Assembly: GCA_009763385.1 (NCBI GenBank)
Contig: CM019824.1
Span: forward strand, 112,176,660 to 112,240,659
DNA from: Coix lacryma-jobi var. lacryma-jobi
Taxonomy: Eukaryota > Streptophyta > Magnoliopsida > Poales > Poaceae
Length of the DNA stretch: 64,000 nucleotides
Direction of reading: 5' to 3'
Shown here piece after piece: positions 54,711-64,000 of this stretch (positions are counted from its first letter, which is position 1; each line of letters starts with the position of its first letter). Below the pieces are notes generated by a model. The model ran no database searches and was not told the DNA's origin. It worked only from the letters and a program-made list of their open reading frames with translations. A program made the translations under genes and the position numbers.

Positions 54711-56708
54711 CTAATAGTATCCACCAGAAGAACCACCATAGCCACCAGGATAAGGACCTCCAAAGAGAGATGAAAAAGCACTAGCACCAACATCACCTCC
54801 TGGAAACGACGAAGGAACCGACGAAGGATCCTGCAGAGGCGAAGAAGCATGGAAACCACCACTACCAGCGGGGTTAGCATCTGGAGCAGCAAAGCCCATG
54901 TAGGAGCCACCCCCTCCACCCTGGTATGAAGAAGACCCGCCACCATGTGACAGACCCTCACCATAGTCAGGATAGAAGGGAGGAGGCTGATACGCAGGCG
55001 GAGGCTAGAGAGGCTGAAGCATAGCTGAACTGAAGACGCCGACCTCATAATCACCACTCTGCTGCTGCTCATCATCATCAACATCTCGACCATGTTGGGC
55101 ATCATACTCTGCAAACGGATCCGGGAAGGGTTGAAGAGGATATTGTTGTGGAAGGCCAAGATGCTCATTTACTTGCCTCTGATGCCGCTCGTCGCGCTCA
55201 GCCTTGTAAGAAAACCATTGGAAGAACTTGCTGAGAGCGAAACAAATAGCCCCACTGCCCCCACTCCTATGACGCTCATGACACGGAGGAGGAGCAGCAA
55301 GCACATCCTCACGACCCTGCTCCTGGCCATGAGCCCCTCCAGGAGCAGCTGCAGCAGCTGGAGCACCATCACCTTCTTCATCTTTGTCCTTGCCTGTGGA
55401 GGAGAACTGTCGGACATTGTATTTCTTGACAACCCGATCGTAATCAAAAGTAGCTCCAACCACATGCTCAATGATATGCATCAGATACGGAGCATAGGGA
55501 AAGTCCTTGTGGGGATCATTGTACGCTTCTGAGATCTTTTGCCACATAAAATGGGAAATGCTGAAACGCCCATCTGGCATAGCAAACCGACAAAGGACTT
55601 TTGGAGCATCATTTCTCAGATTGGTGTTGTCTCTGCTCTTTGGGTCCAAGGTGAGCCTCATCAAATTGTTCAGAACAAAGTAATAAGACTTCAGGTCATT
55701 CACCTGAAAGTTGGCCACCTTGCTGGGCAGATAGATACCAGAATCCTGCAGATCAGAAGGAAACATCCCCTCACCATACATCTCAGACAGTCTGGTGGCA
55801 TTGCGATCCTCACTGTTAAAACCCAGCAACCTAGCAAAGGTGACAAAGTCACACCTGTAGTGAACCCCTTGGGTCATCCAATGAAGCACCTTGCTAGGCT
55901 GATCAATATATAAAGTAGCCCAAAACTATGATATGATCTCTTGGTTCCAGTTGCGCTCTCCTGAGATTAGCCCAAGAATCCTCCATTCCTCAAGCTTCTG
56001 CACCAAAGCATCCATTTCCTCTGAACCCTTGTCAGACAAAGACCGGATCCCCAGATGCTTATGCTCAAATAGCGGAGGACGCCCCTTTGCATAGAAACCC
56101 TTCCAGAGGATAGACACATAGTAGTCCTGCTGAAAGCGGGAGCAAAAGCGTCTATCCACAGAAGCATCTCTGACATAGAGGTAGGGGTTCTCCAACCGCT
56201 GCTCCCCTAGCAAGTTCGCCTTCTTCCTATCTGAATAGTCCAAGACATTTCCTGGGAATGCTGGACCAGCCATCAGCGCTCCTGTCTAACCATGAGGATG
56301 AAAGGCATGGTTGATCAACATAAGGCCAGATACCTGAGGAGATCTGGGCCCAATGCGCCGATCGATGGCTTGACCCTCCCTTTCGGGACCAACTGGCAGG
56401 GTGTGGCCACCAACCAGCACGCTACGCAGCCGACCAGGGGGACTAGCAGTAGGAGGCGGCGGCAGCGGAGGTGGAACATGTCCACTACCACTACCACCGT
56501 CATGACCCACACTCCATTGGCCCGTGGACGAACGCCCACGAACAGACGGAGTGGGGTCCTCGCTACTCCCACCGGCAGGACTAGCATGACGCGAGGGATT
56601 GCGCCGCTGCTAATCACCTTGCTCCAAAGTGACATATTCTTCTTCTTCTTCCTCCCTTGTCTCCCTAGCAAGCCTTGCGTCACGTGAAGCCCTTCGGTCA
56701 TGCGACAT
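54711..56708 (-). pseudogene. S accessory ORF (SIRE-type, 'env-like' position), broken by stops
   Basis: A single frame of about 665 codons from ATG 56,708 (MSHDRRASRDARLARETRE). The ATG follows TATATTCTAG, a likely 3' splice site. Order: charged N-terminus; proline-rich PPLPPPPTASPPG (~56,470); a globular central domain with DRRFCSRFQQDYYVSILWKG, GVHYRCDFVTFARLLGF, FVLNNLMRLTLDPKSRDN and PYAPYLMHIIEHVVG; alanine/glycine linker; a C-terminal glycine/serine/tyrosine-rich tail (GGYGGSSGGYY). In-frame stops near 56,613, 56,285, 55,925 and 55,005. No signal peptide or convincing transmembrane helix is seen, so an envelope role is not supported. Plant mobile-domain-like proteins of this class have unknown function. 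Confidence 0.72.
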
Positions 56709-57005
56709 CTAGAATATAATTCATGGACCAATATGAGTCACAAGTAACCACAAGACTACTTCAAAGGATGTAACAAAGATAGGCGACAATACGCAGAATG
56801 GGAAGAAAAACCGTTCACTACACGCGGTCAGTACTACCGCCTGCACAACAGTGCGCCGGTTATCCTCAATCCATCCATACAAATCACCAACAAACTTGCG
56901 AAATATACATCCTAGAAGTATCTATACACTAGAGAGAACAATCCTACCAAAGGAATCAGCCTAGAACAAGGTACATTGAGAGATCGGGCAAGAACACCCT
57001 AGTAC
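56709..57005 (-). other. candidate leader intron of the S accessory ORF
   Basis: Minus strand: donor GCAAG|GTACTAGG (57,010-57,004) and acceptor TATATTCTAG|ATG (56,710-56,706), giving a 297-base intron that ends exactly at the ORF's ATG. Confidence 0.55.
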
Positions 57006-57194
57006 CTTGCTACTCGAAGTGAAGAGGCTGAAATCCAAGAGGAGGTGAGCTTCCGGTCTTCAAGAACACCACCACAACGATCTCCCTGCTCCAACACACC
57101 TTCTCACCGGAGGGATTTGAGTTTGAGTGGAGGAGGCTGATCGAGAGGAGGAGGCGTGGCGGCGGCTGGACGGGCTCGGGTCAAAGGCGGCGGC

Positions 57195-57242
57195 GCACGG
57201 TGAAAACAACTGTTTGGATAAGAAGAAACCCTTTCACCGTGC
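57195..57242. other. hairpin at the presumed start of the S accessory transcript
   Basis: GCACGGTGAAA (57,195-57,205) and TTTCACCGTGC (57,232-57,242) form a perfect 11-bp stem with a 26-base loop, directly downstream (minus strand) of a TATA box. Confidence 0.7.
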
Positions 57243-57250
57243 CTTTTATA
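57243..57250 (-). promoter_or_regulatory. internal TATA box upstream of the S accessory ORF
   Basis: TATAAAAG on the minus strand. Immediately upstream (57,262-57,345) are GGTCGGTACTACCGCC/CCGACC palindromes of the same type as in the S LTR U3. Confidence 0.65.
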
Positions 57251-57543
57251 CCAGGGTAAAGCCCCGGTCGGTACTACCGCCCAGAGGGGTCGGTACTACC
57301 GACGGTCGGTACTACCGGCCCTGATGGCGGTACTACCGACCGTTCACTTCCAGAACTGACAGAGAGCTTTCATAGGAGAACTTTGTGTGGTATAGTACAC
57401 ACACTACAATCACGTCCAGATTTCATACATGCAGTACATAACTATGGACACAATTGAAGTATGCAAAATAGATTTTGAAATCAAACACAAATTTTGTCAA
57501 AACATTTGTTTGTCTCTAGGTGAAAACAAATATGTGCAAGACA

Positions 57544-58299
57544 TCATGCCACATTACGAGAATCAATGATATTTAGCTCAATCCTCAAAGCACAAAATCT
57601 TGACTCATCTAATGGCTTTGTGAAGATATCGGCTAGTTGCTTTTCGGTGCTCACATGGCGTAAAGCGATATCTCCTTTGGCTTCGTGATCTCTCAAGAAA
57701 TGATGTCGGATGTCTATGTGTTTTGTGTGAGAATGGTTTACGGGGTTGTTTGCTAGTTTGATAGCACTCTCATTGTCACACAAAAGTGGAATTTTGGTTT
57801 CCTCACATCCAAAGTCTTTTAGTGTTTGCTTCATCCAAAGTAGTTGGGCACAGCATGCGTCGGCCGCCACATACTCGGCTTCAGCAGTAGATAGGGCAAC
57901 ACTATTTTGTTTCTTGGAACTCCAAGACACCAAAGACCTCCCAATAAATTGGCAAGTCCCGGTAGTGCTCTTCCGATCTACCTTGCAACCGGCATAGTCC
58001 GAATCCGAATAGCCAAGTAGATCGAAAGTGGAGCCCTTATGGTACCACAAGCCAAGATTAGAGTGTGCACTAAGTATCGAAAGATTCTCTTAACGGCCAT
58101 GATATGACATTCTTTCGGATTAGCTTGAAACCTTGCACACATGCACACGGTAAGCATAATATGAAGCCTAGATGCACAAAGGTAAAGCAATGAACAGATC
58201 GTAGAGCGATATACCTTTTGGCCCACCGACTTACCATTCTCATTTAGATCAAGATGTCCATTGGTTGGCATAGGACCCTTGATGGGCTTGGCCTTGTCC
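57544..58299 (-). pseudogene. S pol C-terminal part: RT end and RNase H
   Basis: Minus strand from the W insertion: KAKPIKGPMPTNGHLDLNEN, YRSTICSLLYLCASR, then, after a frame change near 58,060, KGSTFDLLGYSDSDYAGCKVDRKSTTGTCQ (split here as GYSDSDYAGCKV and DRKSTTGTC), SWSSKKQNSVALSTAEAEYV, LLCDNESAIKLANNP, TKHIDIRHHFLRDH and QLADIFTKPLDESRF. RNase H catalytic D/E/D positions are present. The RT active site is on the other side of W. Stop at 57,544. Confidence 0.88.
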
Positions 58300-58709
58300 T
58301 GAAGGACCGAGAAAGCTACCAGAAAGCGACCAGAGGGGGGGGGTGAATGGGAGCCTAAAAATTTCTTTCAAAACTTCGGCCTTTGTCCCAACAAATCAAC
58401 TCCCAAAAGCTTCAAGTGCAAACGTGATGCCCACAACCCATGGAAGAGGGTGGATGATCCCTAGGATCACAGCGAGGCACCGCCAAACGAGAGCAATCCA
58501 AACACCGAAAACTCTGACTCAAGTTCAACACTAAAAACTGACTTCTGAACGTAGATGGAAGGCTACGTCAAGAAATCTCCAAATACCTATGCTAACAAGT
58601 AGCAAATATACCTAAAGAGGTTCCTAGGTGAACTCTAGGAGCAAACGAGAAGTCCGAAAACCAAATGGCAAAACTGGGACAGCAAACGCACTAAACAATG
58701 CTTGACTGC

Positions 58710-58980
58710 GGATTCGCGGACTGTCCAGACTCCCAGTCCCGGACTGTCCGCACCAGGGGCGGACTGTCCGCGGTCCCCTGGCGGACTGTCCGCCGGCCAA
58801 AAACGAAGAACAGCACAGCTGCTGAAAGCCCCCTGCTCGGGCCCGGACAGTCGGAGCCTGTCAACGGCAGACTGTCCGCCGGTCACCCGAGGCAAGAGTG
58901 CAGAGAACCACGACCACTGCTCCGGCTGCCTCCCTGATGCGCGGACTGTCCGCAGCCTCACTGGCGGACTGTCCGCCAAC
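58710..58980. repeat. GCGGACTGTCCGC palindromes in W LTR
   Basis: The self-complementary word GCGGACTGTCCGC or close variants recurs about nine times in 270 bp, alternating with CCGGACAGT/CCCGGACTGTCC variants. Confidence 0.88.
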
Positions 58981-59568
58981 ACCCAGAGAGGGCGATTTTG
59001 ACTGCCCCTCTCACAAATCTTCCAAAATCCGATCCAAAACAAAATCCCTTGATCCCAAAATTGGAGAAGATGATCATGAGGTAGTTGGGAGACTATCCCC
59101 AAGAAATCATCCGCTCAAATCAACTCAAACTCCGAGAAATCGAAAGGGTAGGTGTAGGAACGAAAAAGTTCCCACGAAACTTGAATCGACCCGATCTACT
59201 TGTTCGTGAGGGTAGAGATGAATTCCTTCGGTGGAAATGTTCTCCTCACATCAAAGAACAAGTTGATTCCAGTGGATTCGAAAAATACGCAGCGAGGAGG
59301 GAGATCGAGTGATGGGAAAATCATGAAGAAAAGAAGAACGCGAAGAACAAGTTCAAAACGCGAATCACAATCATGATTGCCAACCGAAATTCATCACCAT
59401 GAGGAGACAACGGGAATCCGCTCCTGTTTTCGCAAAATCCAAATACACAGAGGTATTGTTCACCATCTCTGTCGATCTCAGTAGCTACAGCAGGGATTGG
59501 GAGAGCAGGAAACCCTAGAATGAAAATAGCAATGGCTGAGATGGATTGGAGGGAGGGGTTGCCTCTCC

Positions 59569-59576
59569 TAATATAG
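59569..59576 (-). promoter_or_regulatory. TATA-like box of W LTR
   Basis: CTATATTAG-type sequence on the minus strand before AGAGGCAACCCC, in the position of the TATA boxes of the V and Z LTRs. Confidence 0.5.
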
Positions 59577-60336
59577 CATAATACAATTATTCCCCTTCTA
59601 CCCCTACTGCTAATGAGCGAGCAGGCTAACCCTAAAGGTATTCCTGACCAACTCGAAGTGTAGTCGATCCAACGGCCACGCAAGCTCATCAGGTAGCTTC
59701 GCCTCGACGCGACCTCACCGGATTCCGCCACGTGCCACCAAGCGCCGCTCGTCCGTTTCACGGACCTCCCCCCGGTTTTGAGGCCGAAACCGGGAAACCT
59801 GAGCCATCCCCCGGTTTTGAGGCTGAAACCGGGAAACCTGTCGCCCATCACTTGAGTTTTATGGCCCAAACTCAGAAACCCGCTAGCGCCCAGGTTTTGA
59901 GGCCCAAACCTGGAAACCGTCCTCAGCCCGAGTTTTGTGGCCCAAACTCGGAAACCGGCCGCACCCAAGTTTTGGGGCCCAAACCTGGAAACTGTCCACT
60001 CGGTGGTTTTTCTGTGGCTCAACCACCAAACTAACGCCGAGGAGGGATGCACCGCCCATGCATCTCGTCCACCCGCAAGTCTTCACTTGTCGCTGTCCCA
60101 GGCTGTCAGCCACCACGTCCGATCCTCAGGCCACCAGTCCGTCAGTCCAATTCTCACGTCCGCCCTTCACCGCTCCAGGTCCATTGGCACGACACGTCTC
60201 TACTTGACCTTCACCTTGCCTTTGATCACCGTCTCTGTGCTCAACACCTACACAACACAAGCCAAAGAACATGCGCATCATAATAGTTGACAATCACTCA
60301 TCATCTCAAGATCCGTCATACACCCATGTATCCGCA

Positions 60337-60352
60337 ATCTCCCCCTTGATGA
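60337..60352 (-). promoter_or_regulatory. W polypurine tract
   Basis: TCATCAAGGGGGAGAT on the minus strand, directly before TGCGGATACATGGG. Confidence 0.83.
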
Positions 60353-61785
60353 GTGCATTGTCAACTACCAACACAAATCATATGGAGTAGAAAGAAGAAG
60401 GAAGCGAACTCAGCCAATGGACCAGAAGCAAACCAAAACCAAGAGCAGTCGAATGGAGTGAGTGAGACAACTTGGTTCTCAAAGACATGGGCAATGACTC
60501 GACGCAACCAAGCAAAGCAAAGCTAGCCCTCAAGAAGAGGCAGAACGGGCTCAACACCGCTAGCGAGAAAGTCATAGCAAGGAAGACAAAGACAAGCTAG
60601 TCCCTCCAGAAAGAGGCAACGGCTCAACACAACTATCAAAACTGCTCCGAACTAATTGAAAAACGCTCTGAGCCAATTGACCAACAAAACTTGTCAAATA
60701 AAACAAGTGAGAAAGCTCCCCCTTCAATAGTGCACACAACTTGGGACATGATTTATCAAATTTCTCCCCCTTAGTTGAAAATGCACACAACACGGCAAAA
60801 TGCATATGAGTCACAAATGCAGGTTAGCAGCTTTAGGTATATAGTCGATAGAAAGAATAGATGCTCTAAAGAGTGCTGAACCAACGACTCAACAACAAGC
60901 ATAAATGCCAGCAAAGGCTCAAACTGATCACAAAATATGAAATATGAACATATGAGCAAAGTGAGTAGTTTTAAGCCATTCAGAAAGGGTTTCACCATCA
61001 AAATAGTACCAAACATGTATAGACAGGAAGTCAAACAAGTGCTAAACATGTATAAAAGTTGAACTACCCCTAGCAAAGTTCAATCATCATGCTGTAGAAT
61101 GAAACATAGACTTGTGCTTTCAAAATTTTATCGGAGTTGCAGCGGTGATTACACAAGTTTGAAATCTTAGCATGTGATTGCGAGAGGTTGAAAACTTGAC
61201 ATTGCCTAACTTTTCAATTGAGCTAATCCTATGCATAAGCAATCAGAAGCTTGAAGTAACGGTTTAGGTCTTACACAACATGGCTCAAGTTTGACTCAAT
61301 GTGTAATGAGAAACAGTTTCGATACCGTGATGTGCTGTCAAGTAATCCCATCTTGATCTTTTCAATTCACTTAGACTTGGTTCAAATTTTAACAGAATAT
61401 GAACACACCAAGTGAAAGACTCAGAACTAGAGACATAACAACCTAGCATATATGAAAAGCACAAGTGACTTCAACACCTTCTACACATGCTAGTTGCCAA
61501 ACTCAATGGTGAACATGTTTTAATTTTTATGTTTAATCATGCATATTCACAGTTCTGAAAAGTAGCTCAGCTCACAACATGTATCAGTGATCAAAAAGAG
61601 CCTAAGCTACAAGCATCATCATATATCATTAGAGCATACACTAATCAGAGCATAGATTCATTCTACAGATTATAGACATGAAGCTCGAGAAGATAAAGAT
61701 GCAAAAATGATGAAAAGCAAAAGCTAAGCAAGAAGAAAATAAAAGAAATCAGTCTATGATACAATAACCAAAATGTTTCCCCCAA
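60353..61785 (-). other. W 3' untranslated region
   Basis: About 1.4 kb, AT-rich, non-coding, collinear with the Z 3' region in reverse. It includes a second purine run complement (TTTCTCCCCCTTAG, ~60,760) and CTCCCCCTTCAATAG (~60,715). Confidence 0.62.
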
Positions 61786-64000
61786 CTAAAAGGGTAAACA
61801 CACACCAAGCTCACCTCTCAACCTAGCAAAGGTTGATTGGTCCAAAGGCTTGGTGAAAATATCTGCCAACTGAAGATGAGTATCGACATGGTGAAGGTTG
61901 ATATCACCCTTCTCATAGTGGTCTCGCAAGAAATGAAAGCGCACATCAATGTGTTTGGTCTTAGAATGCAGCACGGGGTTCTTAGCAACGCTAATCGCAC
62001 TCGTGCTGTCACAAAGCAATGGAACTCGAGAAAAGCTCAGACCAAAATCACGCAAAGTGGCCATCATCCACAAGAACTGGGAACAGCAGCTAGCCGCAGC
62101 AACATATTCAGCCACTGTGGTAGACTGTGCGACACTAGACTGCTTGCGAGAAGACCAAGATACAAGAGAAGAACCCAAAAACTGACAAGTCCCAGAAGTG
62201 GACTTGCGCTCAAGTCGGCAACCAGCAAAATCAGCATCAGAGTAACCACAAAGGGAGAGGGTGGAAGAAGCAGAATACCAAATCCCAAATGCAGGTGTGA
62301 AACATAAGGACCTCATAGTGCGCTTGACCGCCTGACGGTGAGAAGTGCGTGGCGATGCCTAAAAGCGCGCGCAGAGGCACACCGCGAAGTGAATGTCCGG
62401 GCGTGTCGCCGTCAGGTACAACGGCGACCCGATCATACTCCGGTACTCCTTCTGGTCTACAGCTTCTCCACCCTTGTCCACAACCAGGGCTGTCGTTATC
62501 GACATGGGTGTTGGAAGAGGCTTGGCCTCACCCATATCGAACTTCTTCAATATGTCCTTGGTGTACATGCCCTGGTGCACAAACGTCCCTTCTCGGGATT
62601 GCTTGATTTGCAACCCGAGGAAAAACGTCAACTCGCCCATCATGCTCATCTCAAATTCCCTGCTCATAGTATCTGCAAACTTGGCAACCAAAGTATGAGA
62701 AGAACCACCAAAAATGATATAATCCACGTAAATCTGAACCAAAAGAGTATCATTGCCTTGCTTGAGGAGAAAGAGAGTTTTATCAACACATCCCATTTTA
62801 AAACCCTTAGCGAGCAAAAAGGTTTTCAACCTATCATACCAGGCTCTAGGGGCTTGTTTCAAACCATACAAAGCTTTGTGAAGTTTAAAAACATGGTTTG
62901 GAAACTTAGGATTTTCAAAACCGAGGGGTTGTTTCACATACACCTCTTCTTCTATGTAGCCGTTTAGGAAGGCACTCTTGATATCCATTTGAAAAAAGTT
63001 TGAAACCCTTGGATGCAGCAAAAGCCAAGAGAATCCTAATTGCCTCCAAACGAGCTATAGGAGCAAAAGTCTCCTCATAATCTATCCCCTCCTTCTGACT
63101 ATACCCCTGGGCAACAAGTCTGGCCTTGTTTCTCACAATGTGGCCATCCTCTCCTTGTTCATTTTTGAAAACCCATTTTGTACCAATAGGGTGACACTCA
63201 GGAGGAGGTAGAACAAGAACACAAACCCAATTTCTCTCAAAGTTTTCTAACTCCTCATGCATGGCATTAACCCAGTTCGGATAAGATAAAGCGTGTCCAA
63301 CATCTCGGGGGTCAAAATCAGCAACAAATGCAGAATGAGCAAAGTGAGAGATTTGTTGTGACCTTGACCGAGTGACGCGTTCGTGGATGTCGCCGATCAT
63401 CTGTTGAGGTGGGTGTTGGCGCTGAATGTGTCATGGCGCCTCCCTTGCTGAAGTAACCTCCCCCTCAACAGTAGCTGGTGCCTCCTCGGGTACAAGTGGT
63501 ACAGCCCGAGGTGGTGGATCACACGGCCCCCATGTAGTGGAAGAAGACGGGTCGGGGCCGCGAGCAGTAGTGGTCGAAGTCGACCCAATCGGCACAGCAG
63601 GTGGAGGTAGTGTTGGATCATTAATTCCTTCAGCACCCACTTCCTCATCATCAAAAAGAGGTTCTCCAACCTCATGATCACCTGCATGCTCAAATCTAGA
63701 AGAAGGACAATGCATGGTCTCGTCGAAGGTGACATCGGATGTCTCCATGACTCGGTTAGTATCAAGGTTAAGTACACGATATGCACGAGTATGATTACCA
63801 TAACCCAAAAATACACCATCAGTAGAACGAGACTCAAACTTGTCCGAGTTGCCTTTCTTGAGTATAAAACAGTGGCAACCAAAAACTCTAAAATAACTTA
63901 CTTTGGGTTGCTTCCCAAATCGCAACTCATAAGAAGTCTTCTTCAAGAAAGCACGGAGAAAAATGTGATTGGAAATATAGCATGCAGTGTTAATAGCCTT
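61786..64000 (-). pseudogene. pol: W copia pol: integrase C-terminus, RT, RNase H (two breaks; truncated by window edge)
   Basis: Open from the window edge: INTACYISNHIFLRAFLKKT, YFRVFGCHCFILKKG and DETMHCPSSRFEHAGDHEVG (end of integrase), a variable proline/serine linker, then RT with NPNWVNAMHEELENF-type start (here YPNWVNAMHEELENF), GTKWVFKNEQGEDG, ARLVAQGYSQKEGIDYEETF, MDIKSAFLNG, the catalytic VDYIIFGG (YVDD appears as YVDY in IYVDYIIFGG), FFLGLQIKQ, and RNase H (GYSDADFAGCRLER, SVAQSTTVAEYVAAA, HIDVRFHFLRDH, QLADIFTKPLDQSTFARL). Breaks: one extra base in a T-run near 62,995-63,001, and an in-frame TAG near 62,358. The second RT active-site Asp is replaced by Tyr, which would abolish activity even if the frame were open. 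Confidence 0.9.

Larger units (their letters stand above)
58300..60336 (-). repeat. W 3' LTR (2,037 bp)
   Basis: Plus reading TGAAGGACCGAGAAAGC…CATGTATCCGCA. ~50-bp subrepeats at 59,765-60,030, TATATTA (minus) near 59,569-59,576, and GCGGACTGTCCGC palindromes at 58,710-58,980 on the transcribed side of the TATA. Confidence 0.87.
52206..64000 (-). mobile_element. SIRE-type copia element S, 3' part (visible to 58,299, then split by W)
   Basis: Minus orientation: 3' LTR 54,121-52,206, PPT 54,136-54,122, accessory ORF 56,708-54,711 with its own upstream region, RT/RNase H end 58,299-57,544. An accessory ORF between pol and the 3' LTR is characteristic of the SIRE/Maximus lineage. At 58,300 the RT frame is cut by W, and the rest of S should lie right of the window. 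Confidence 0.78.
58300..64000 (-). mobile_element. copia element W, 3' part (continues right of window)
   Basis: Minus orientation: 3' LTR 60,336-58,300, PPT 60,352-60,337, 3' untranslated region, pol from 61,786 to the window edge. TGTCC (58,295-58,299) is the left target copy inside S RT. Pol is nearly intact, so W is among the youngest insertions here. Confidence 0.87.

Noticed and set aside
54711..56708. Calling the SIRE accessory ORF an envelope protein
   Set aside because: No signal peptide, transmembrane segment or fusion-like region is visible. Only its position resembles env.

Overview
This window is plant nuclear DNA, almost certainly from a grass (Poaceae), and consists almost entirely of nested transposable elements. 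I found no host protein-coding gene, tRNA or ordinary rRNA gene. The grass assignment rests on the element repertoire: a Tekay-type chromovirus with 4.5-kb LTRs, Tat-type gypsy elements with an antisense accessory gene, SIRE-type copia with an accessory ORF, a Cassandra TRIM carrying a 5S-derived domain, and UBN2-type copia. The density of nesting and a probable CRM-like element suggest pericentromeric heterochromatin, but that is inference.

Left part (1-21,259). A minus-strand copia element (V; 5' LTR 17,190-19,225, gag 17,126-15,633 and 134-1) is split by a 15.5-kb Tekay-type Ty3/gypsy chromovirus (G1, 135-15,632) with a perfect 5-bp target duplication GACAC; the copia gag frame resumes across the insertion. 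G1 has LTRs, PBS, an extra ORF0 whose first ~30 residues strongly resemble the histone H3 tail, gag-pol with a C-terminal chromodomain, and PPT. V itself sits in an older Tekay-like remnant (T2, 19,226-21,259), which also contains a rearranged tandem Cassandra element (19,889-21,082).

Middle (21,260-38,905). The 5' LTR of a CRM-like chromovirus starts at 21,260 and is split by a complete but coding-poor Athila/Tat-like element (A, 22,059-30,225, minus). The CRM-like PBS and gag follow (30,352-31,338). Then come a copia LTR fragment and the 3' half of a Tat-type element (Y1, minus): 3' LTR, a ~122-bp tandem array, and a spliced-looking accessory gene on the plus strand with its own TATA box.

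Right part (38,906-64,000). The 5' half of a second Tat-type element (Y2) is inserted in ORF2 of a minus-strand L1-type LINE (41,357-45,833) whose 5' border carries a 75-bp inverted repeat. Next is a deleted plus-strand copia element (Z, LTR 49,422-51,438), a hAT transposase remnant, and a minus-strand SIRE-type copia element (S, from 52,206) with an accessory ORF that seems to have its own promoter and leader intron. S is cut in its RT/RNase H region by a 2-kb-LTR copia element (W, 58,300 to beyond the right edge) with nearly intact pol.

How it works together: each autonomous element supplies gag, protease, integrase and RT/RNase H for its own copying; most here are broken by a few stops or frameshifts. 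The most interesting theme is the accessory genes: an H3-tail mimic in a chromodomain-bearing element, and two accessory ORFs in unrelated lineages that each look like a self-contained transcription unit (dyad-rich repeats, TATA box, introns).
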